12,857 bases of DNA from Cristatella mucedo. Lineage: Eukaryota; Bryozoa; Phylactolaemata; Cristatellidae. The stretch's first letter is position 1; every line of letters starts with the position of its first letter. Below are positions 7,655 through 12,857 of the stretch, piece by piece. The notes below the pieces were generated by a model. That model had not been told where the DNA came from. It searched no databases and saw only the letters and a program-made list of their open reading frames with translations. The DNA is taken from contig WPIO01000196.1 of the NCBI GenBank assembly GCA_009760855.2, forward strand, positions 440,001 through 452,857. Reading direction: 5' to 3'. The translations under genes were made by a program, and so were the position numbers.

Positions 7655-7716
7655 GATAGAGGTTACTTTCTCTTAGGGCACTCTACAGACGACCTGTTAT
7701 TATTAGTATTAGTAAT
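7655..7716 (+). mobile_element. possible diverged LINE-A tail, plus strand
   Basis: GAGGTTACTTTCTCTTAGGG, CACTCTA and then TTATTATTAGTATTAG follow the order of the LINE-A terminus (GAGATTGAGTTCTCTGAGGG, CGCTATA, then ATT repeats). The match is short, so this is tentative. Confidence 0.35.
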
Positions 7717-7784
7717 TGCAAATGATTGGGCATTGTAACCAAACATTGGAGCTAGCTAACCGGCTTATGAACATTGACTTACAG

Positions 7785-7956
7785 CGTCGCAAGTACTAAA
7801 GTCAGACTTTGCAACTTATGGTTTAAAAACACGTCCACTAAATCATTTGAAAATCCTTTAACTTTTAGTCTTACATATTGGCAACGTAAGAAATTTTGTA
7901 ACTATTCGCTTAAAAAGCAACTGACTTCCGCTTGCTACAATGCTGTATCACCGTTG
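7785..7956 (+). CDS. weak candidate internal exon
   Basis: A 172-nt open stretch lies between TTGACTTACAG (AG at 7783-7784) and TTG|GTAAGA (GT at 7957-7958). A CTAAC branch-like pentamer occurs about 27 nt before the acceptor, but the polypyrimidine tract is poor. The single open frame gives a Lys/Thr/Ser-rich peptide including WFKNTSTKSFENP and YWQRKKFCNYSLKK, with no family I recognise. Base composition is AT-rich, unlike the 3708 exon, so it would not obviously belong to the same gene. Chance is the main alternative. Confidence 0.17.
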
Positions 7957-8408
7957 GTAAGAATTCACAGCATGACAGACGCAATTTGTGTCCCTTGTTA
8001 GTAAGTGTTATTTCCTAATTGCTTATGCCCCAGAAGTATAGAAAGTGGCTACGGTTCACTGCAAAACTTGCATTTTCGCTCCGGACGGTGATAAACTTGA
8101 AATTAACTCACATCCGGTGACAAAGCTGACGAGTTCTCGCCTCCTCGTTCCTATCTAGTCCCAGAGAGCAGCGAATGGATCGAAACTAGCCTATCACTAA
8201 TCATCTCCATCCTGGATCATCTCCAGATGGATATAATCAGCTCCGTATTTTGGTATCGCTAGTTTTCCTTGCTTGTCAAGGACTGACCAACCGAATGACA
8301 TTTAGTATTTAAATACTTTACGCGGCCAGGCACTTTATGCACTTCTCTCGTGGTTGAATTTAGACAAGCAACATCCATGCAATGTTATCTTGTAAGTACG
8401 CGGTAAAT
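7957..8408. other. no supported gene
   Basis: Short interrupted frames only. ATCATCTCCATC and ATCATCTCCAGAT (8200-8227) form a small imperfect direct repeat. Confidence 0.5.
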
Positions 8409-8436
8409 CACACGCACGCACACGCACGCAAGCACG

Positions 8437-8466
<30 letters not shown>
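8409..8466. repeat. compound microsatellite (CACG)n(CA)n(TA)n
   Basis: CACG-type units grade into (CA)n and (TA)n and end directly at the 3' end of the minus-strand SINE-1 copy at 8467. This suggests it grew from that element's tail. Confidence 0.92.
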
Positions 8467-8467
<1 letters not shown>

Positions 8468-8620
8468 GCATGCATAATTCATTTGTTTAGTGCCCTGAGA
8501 GAGCCTAGCGTCTCCAAACGCGCTTTACATATGGCGCACTTTATATATGCCGCATGCTGGAGCCCACGAACCTAGTCTTTTGATGCGAGTTCCTTACCCC
8601 TTTGCTAAACAATGGCATAC
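8467..8620 (-). mobile_element. SINE-1 (tRNA-derived), copy 2
   Basis: The minus strand carries an A-box TAGCAAAGGGG (plus 8597-8607) that fits TRGYNNARNGG. A degenerate B-box region, GGTTCGTGGGCTCCAGC, lies at 8556-8572. The body ends CTCTCTCAGGGCACTAAACA and AATGAATTATGCATG. Both tRNA-type boxes and the SINE-1 3' end are therefore present in a near full-length but diverged copy. Confidence 0.72.
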
Positions 8621-8678
8621 TTCGGCTACTGATCTTGCATGACATTTCTTTCAATTACATTGGCAGCCTAATAGGCAT

Positions 8679-8775
8679 GTAATAATAATAATATATTTGC
8701 GTAGCACCCACAGAAAACGTAATTTCATTCTAGGCACTTTACATATGCTGTAAAGAAAGCACGAGGTGCATCAGA
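8679..8775 (-). mobile_element. LINE-A 3'-end fragment (copy 4)
   Basis: TAATAATAATAATA (8680-8693) is followed by TTTGCGTAGCACCC, AGAAAACGTAATTTCATTCT and AGGCACTTTACATATGCTGT. This is the LINE-A terminal block with substitutions. It lies about 60 nt from SINE-1 copy 2, in the same orientation. Confidence 0.7.
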
Positions 8776-9219
8776 ATAAGCAAATATACAGACTTGTGTA
8801 GCCCCACGATAACATATACGTTTGCACTTTATAATACATACCAGATGCATACCAGATACAATCCCGCTTGAGCTAATCTGCTCAAGTCTATTCACGTTCA
8901 GATATCCGACCGACACGAGCAGATACGTGCCTACTTGCTCACAGTTTTACGCAACGCAACCACATCTTCGTGCAGGAGTCTCAATATGCATTATAGTATG
9001 CAATAGTAAGCACATACTATGCATTTTCTTGTCCGAAGTCTGTCTTGCAGTCTGAAGCTGCGAAGCACGTTGTACCTGACCCCTGACTCTCTGACGCCCT
9101 ATTCATTCTGCATAAGTAGAGTGCCAAGTCCGAAATTCGGTTCGAAATTCGGTTTTTCTTTTGGCTTTAAAGAGGTTTCTATTATTGTAATTATCAGCTG
9201 ATGAAAGAGCACAGTCAGG
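8776..9219. other. no supported gene
   Basis: Short frames only. CGAAATTCGGTT is repeated directly at about 9130 and 9143. Confidence 0.5.
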
Positions 9220-9640
9220 TAGCAGCCGCCGGTAGCAGCAATTGGGCGATCACGTGGGCTTGAGCGGATGTGACGCAGGCGCCAGCTATAGGGCGCAGTC
9301 CGGCTACTGCTGCGTGGGCGAAAGGTAAGCGACTATTTTGCTCCTTCGCTCTTCCGCCCTCGGCGCACCGCAGCGCGTAGAAGAGACGCTCGAACTCGAG
9401 CTCGAACCCTCGAGAGCGAGCCGCGCTCTACCGATAGGGGGCGCAGTGCCCCCTGCAGTGCCCCCCACGTATGCTCCGCTCGGCGCTTCGTGAGACCTTG
9501 AGGTCGAGGCGGCCGCTAGAAACGACGACGCGTCTTTGAATTTTCCAACCCTCGCATTGCGCCGAGTGCGTCGGGTCCGACGGCTTACCTAAAAAGCGCT
9601 GTAAAACTGCGCCGAGCTCCGAAATAGCAGCAGAAGAGTG
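9220..9640 (+). promoter_or_regulatory. CpG-rich island, possible promoter with first-exon donor
   Basis: CpG and GC content rise sharply against AT-rich flanks. Visible elements are an E-box CACGTG (9251-9256), a CRE-like TGACGCA (about 9271), and a strong 5' splice site AAAG|GTAAGC with the exon ending at 9324. Two related words follow: ATAGGGCGCAGT (9288-9299) and ATAGGGGGCGCAGT (9434-9447). There is no convincing start codon or TATA box before the donor, so a non-coding first exon is the most that can be inferred. No downstream partner exon was found. Confidence 0.3.
9413..9465 (+). promoter_or_regulatory. CTCF-like site within a hairpin and direct-repeat cluster
   Basis: CCGATAGGGGGCGC (9431-9444) fits the CTCF consensus CCASYAGRKGGCRS except at two positions in the CCASY part. 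AGAGCG (9413-9418) pairs with CGCTCT (9424-9429). GGGGGC (9437-9442) pairs with GCCCCC (9448-9453). GCAGTGCCCCC occurs twice (9443-9453 and 9455-9465), giving two alternative partners. Confidence 0.3.
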
Positions 9641-9878
9641 TGCGGGAATATTCCAATTGATCCAGCCACAAACGCTCCTTGTCTCTTAAAACTATTAGGG
9701 AATTGGAAATGTTAGCAGATAGCGGGTTTTGAAAGCATTTGAGTGGTTGGCGTCAGTTTAAGGGTTCTGGATAGGGTCTGAAGGCAGAGAAACGGGTATG
9801 CACAGTGACGACTGTGCCAATGGCAGCAACTTCCTGAATGTTTTGCTAAATGGAAAGCACCAGCAATGGCTGCCAGCA

Positions 9879-10310
9879 ATGATAATAGTAATACATTTGA
9901 TATAGCGCCCTCAGAGAACTCAATCTCTTTCTAGGCACTTTAAATTTGCTTTAAAGAAGGGAAGCACGAGTGAATGGTTTGTGGTAGCGAAAAAAATAAC
10001 AAGAACAACATGGTTAGGGATGACATGCACAGGATCAGCATACAAGTATGGTTAGTGGCAGCATGCACAGTGTCAGCACGCATAAGCACATGAAAGACGA
10101 ATTGTTGTGGTAAATAGATGCGTTTTAGTTTCTTTTTAAATGGGTACAAGTCAGGAGATGTCGTGACGCAAGTTGGAAGTGAGTTCCAGGCTTTGGGAGC
10201 ATTCGAACTAAAGGCACGTTCTCCAAAGGATTTGAGACTTATACGAGGTGTAGGTAAAGTGGGTGCGGTCAAAGTTTGCGGCCGCTCGTGGGTAGATCTC
10301 CTTTCTTGAT
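9879..10310 (-). pseudogene. LINE-A 3' end with RT C-terminus (copy 5, best copy)
   Basis: On the minus strand the conserved C-terminal tail of a CR1/L2-type RT is readable at 10108-10236 (LKSFGERAFSSNAPKAWNSL, then PTCV and PFKKKLKRIYL). This corresponds to the block ending the 5019 element, but the sequences are clearly different, so this is another family. A 3' UTR follows, containing the reverse complements of GGCAGCATGCACAGTGTCAG and GGGATGACATGCACAGGATC. The terminal block reads AGAGATTGAGTTCTCTGAGG, GCGCTATATCAAATGTATTA, then ATT-type repeats. The RT palm and endonuclease are missing (5' truncation near 10310). This copy anchors the orientation of all the other LINE-A fragments. Confidence 0.85.
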
Positions 10311-10357
10311 CGGTCTTACCAGATGAGTCTCCAATTCTCCTACTTAAATATACATAA

Positions 10358-11102
<745 letters not shown>

Positions 11103-11459
11103 CAATGGTAGCAGCGTTCTAAGGATATTGTGCACTCGGCGACGAACGGTGGCGCCCCGCCAGTATTAGGCCCTCATTTCAGCACGCTCCCGGGTACATA
11201 TGCCCCCCCGCCCCATTTCGGTGCGCTATTGGACTACGGCATGAACTTAGCGTAAGCTCGGTTTATATGATTACGAACTCCGCGAGATAGGCCACTGACA
11301 ATCACTCCGGCGCCGTTTAAGTAAGCGACAGGACGCATTTAAATTGACGCATTAATTTGCAACTTCTGGGTATATAGTCAATTAGACTACTTTGGTATTA
11401 CTGAAACGACACCGAATGCCCAACGGGCTAGCGGCAGCGGTTTAAAACTACCCGCCCTT
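11103..11459. other. no supported gene
   Basis: Mixed composition with a short C-run (about 11205-11216) and no convincing frame. It may be promoter-upstream sequence for the CpG-rich region that follows. Confidence 0.4.
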
Positions 11460-11666
11460 AGAGGAGGCGGAAAAGGCCGTACCGTCTGTGGCAACGGAGG
11501 TGCTCGCTGCAGTGTTGTGCTCACTAAGCACAAGCAGAAACCGTTTAAAAGCGAGTTTTAAATTCACATATTTTAAAATGGGGATTATTTAAATACTTAT
11601 ATTCTCACCCGTACCACATTCTAGCCAGCAGTTATAACATGCGAAGTCGCCATCACTAGCAACGGT

Positions 11667-11688
11667 ATGGCTGACGACCGGTCGTCGG
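11667..11688 (+). CDS. candidate first coding exon (seven codons plus one base)
   Basis: ATGG with G at -3 is a good initiation context. The frame encodes MADDRSS and is cut after one base of the next codon by G|GTGAGT, an excellent donor (GT at 11689-11690). The exon end is phase 1, and the nearest good acceptor (12190) opens a frame needing exactly that phase. Read without splicing, the frame is a 36-residue peptide stopping at 11775-11777. Function unknown; the support is splice geometry only. Confidence 0.25.
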
Positions 11689-11739
11689 GTGAGTTGACTG
11701 CAAGCGGCTGTGCGAACAACCTGGCTGACGCCCGGCGTC
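11673..11739. repeat. pair of GC-rich palindromes
   Basis: GACGACCGGTCGTC (11673-11686) is a perfect 14-bp palindrome. GACGCCCGGCGTC (11727-11739) is a 13-bp palindrome around a central C. Both are preceded by TGGCT, so they look like duplicated or paired sites 54 bp apart. Confidence 0.85.
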
Positions 11740-12190
11740 AGCAATGCATTCATTCAAGTATCGCTAGTGCAGCCTAGTTTACGGTTTCATTTTTCATGCG
11801 TCTCTCTCGTGACATTTTTGACCGCGCGCTTGTCTTGTCTTGCGGCGGCGGCGCGTAAGCTGCCGCCTCCACTCATGGTTGCGCTCTGGCGAGCGGTCTC
11901 CCTTGTTCTCGCACGAGCGCAACCGTTGCCGACGTCACGTTGGAGCCTCCATCGTCCGGCTTCTTAGTCCGGCTTCTTTTTTTTTCTTTTTTCCGCCTTC
12001 CTTTTTCTTCTTTTCGCGCGAACTCTCGCGAATGCTGCGTGCGAACTCGTCTGCTGCGGCTAAAATGCGTGCCCTCGAAATGTAGCGATAGCGGCTGTCA
12101 GCCAGCCGGACGGTCTGGCGTGCTGCCTGCCTGCCAGTTCGTGCTTCCGGCCACGTGCTAATTTGTGGCCTCACTCGCCGCTTTCGTCAG

Positions 12191-12444
12191 GTTTCGTCAA
12201 GTTTGAAACGGCGGCCGACGCCGACGCGAGCGCTCGGGCGTTCGGGCTTCTTGCTCCGTCTTTTCTCAGCGTCCGAGTCCTTCGCCTCGACTTCCGCCCG
12301 CGATCCCCGTGTGCGCCTCTCGCGCGCACGTTCTCACCGGTCGTTCTTCCTTCGTCGCCTGCTTTCTGTCAGGCGGCCACACGAAGGCCCTGCCGGGAGC
12401 GCGCCGACCCGTCTGCACAAGCTGGGCAGACCAAGTGCGATTGA
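12191..12444 (+). CDS. candidate second exon, 3' boundary unknown
   Basis: CTTTCGTCAG (AG at 12189-12190), with a CTAAT branch-like pentamer about 30 nt upstream, opens a frame that joins in phase to the exon at 11667. The joined reading gives Gly then FVKFETAADADASARAFG. GFVKFE resembles the RNP1 strand of an RNA-recognition motif, but it would lie only eight residues from the start, where a complete RRM cannot fit, so I do not call an RRM. The frame stays open to TGA at 12442-12444, but beyond about 12250 it becomes Arg/Ser/Pro-rich and may be intron. No clear donor was identified. Confidence 0.22.
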
Positions 12445-12449
12445 GAGGC

Positions 12450-12857
12450 GGGTGCGGTTAGCGCTCACAATCGGCTCTTCCGGCGTATGTCCTGTTGAAT
12501 CTGGACGCAATCTAGGCGTCGTGTTCCAAAGTGACTTTTCTTTACACGACCACGTCAGCTCCAGTCAAGTCAGCCTACTTTCAGCTACATAACATTGCTT
12601 AAATTCAGGCTTGCTTAGACGTGGATACTACGTCTACGTTGGTCTGTGCATCTGTGATATCCCGCCTCGACTTGTGTAACTCACTGCTTGCTGGCCTACA
12701 GGCATGTGCAATCAGGCGCTCACAGCTGGTGCAAAACTCTGCAGCTAGGCTTGTCTGTCGTGAGTATCGTAGTTGCCGCATCGCAGCACTTCTTGTCTAT
12801 CTGCATTGGCTCTCAATCAAGAAGCTTATTGACTTCCAGATACTGTCACTCGCTTTT
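12450..12857 (+). pseudogene. second CR1/L2-type LINE RT fragment, runs off the window
   Basis: The first frame reads LTIGSSGVCPVESGRNLGVV and FQSDFSLHDHVSS (about 12457-12560), the region before the RT thumb in CR1/L2 elements. After a frame change between about 12560 and 12618, TTSTLVCASVISRLDLCNSL, LAGLQ, LVQNSAARLVCREYRSC and LHWLSIKKLIDFQILSLAF follow. These parallel the LDYCNSLL, AARLV and LGWLPV blocks of the 5019 element, but the sequence is only distantly related. RT catalytic motifs upstream are absent, so the copy is 5'-truncated and frameshifted. Its 3' end lies beyond the window. Confidence 0.85.

Larger units (their letters stand above)
11460..12190 (+). promoter_or_regulatory. 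CpG-rich region, candidate promoter, 5' UTR and first intron
   Basis: CpG density is high over several hundred bases. It contains a well-placed ATG with an immediate splice donor (11667-11690), two GC-rich palindromes, a long pyrimidine tract (about 11976-12017) and TCTCGCG at 12024-12030. A short AT-rich interlude occurs at 11560-11620. No TATA box is evident at a useful distance from the ATG. The direction is inferred from the ATG/donor. Confidence 0.3.

Noticed and set aside
11935-12174. Minus-strand 79-codon ORF rich in Lys/Glu
   Set aside because: It is driven by the pyrimidine tract at 11976-12017 read in reverse.
12191-12250. RRM domain from GFVKFE
   Set aside because: RNP1 lies well inside an RRM, whereas here only about seven residues precede it and no RNP2 strand is present.

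Overview
This looks like intron-rich or intergenic DNA from a non-vertebrate animal. No bacterial gene order is visible. The recognisable content is decayed LINE retrotransposons of the CR1/L2 type, tRNA-derived SINEs, long dinucleotide microsatellites, CpG-rich islands and a few splice-site-bounded open stretches. The species cannot be fixed from the sequence alone.

Layout. 1-900: a short minisatellite and one possible exon. 909-1725: two 3'-end fragments of one LINE family (here LINE-A), on the minus strand. 1726-2577: nothing recognised. 2578-3302: AT-rich hairpins, a minus-strand reverse transcriptase (RT) fragment, then two SINEs of different families joined head to head (SINE-1 minus, SINE-2 plus) with a duplicated tail. 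3708-4106: the best candidate for a host coding exon, a GC3-rich terminal exon with a CTG/poly-Cys run and two hydrophobic segments. It is followed by a cluster of three hairpins (4186-4339), the first a perfect 30-bp inverted repeat with a 3-nt spacer. 5019-6394: a broken plus-strand CR1/L2-type RT pseudogene. 6395-6615: another LINE-A 3' end, minus strand. 6998-7160: SINE-2, minus. 7785-7956: a weak candidate exon. 8409-8775: microsatellite, SINE-1 and LINE-A tail, the last two on minus. 9220-9640: CpG-rich island with an E-box, a strong splice donor and a CTCF-like motif. 9879-10310: LINE-A, minus, retaining the RT C-terminus. 10340-11102: two SINE-1 copies facing each other; the right one is split by a TA-rich minisatellite and ends in a long (TA)n(TG)n tail. 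11460-12444: a CpG-rich region with a phase-compatible candidate first exon and second exon. 12450-12857: a second plus-strand RT pseudogene, cut by the window edge.

How the parts relate. SINE-1 carries a pol III-type tRNA-like head, and its last ~60 nt resemble the LINE-A 3' end, as expected of a SINE mobilised by a partner LINE. I found no intact transposon protein and no confidently nameable host gene. The most unusual unexplained structures are the 4186-4339 hairpin cluster and the 10358-10998 SINE foldback enclosing a ~30-bp-periodic minisatellite.
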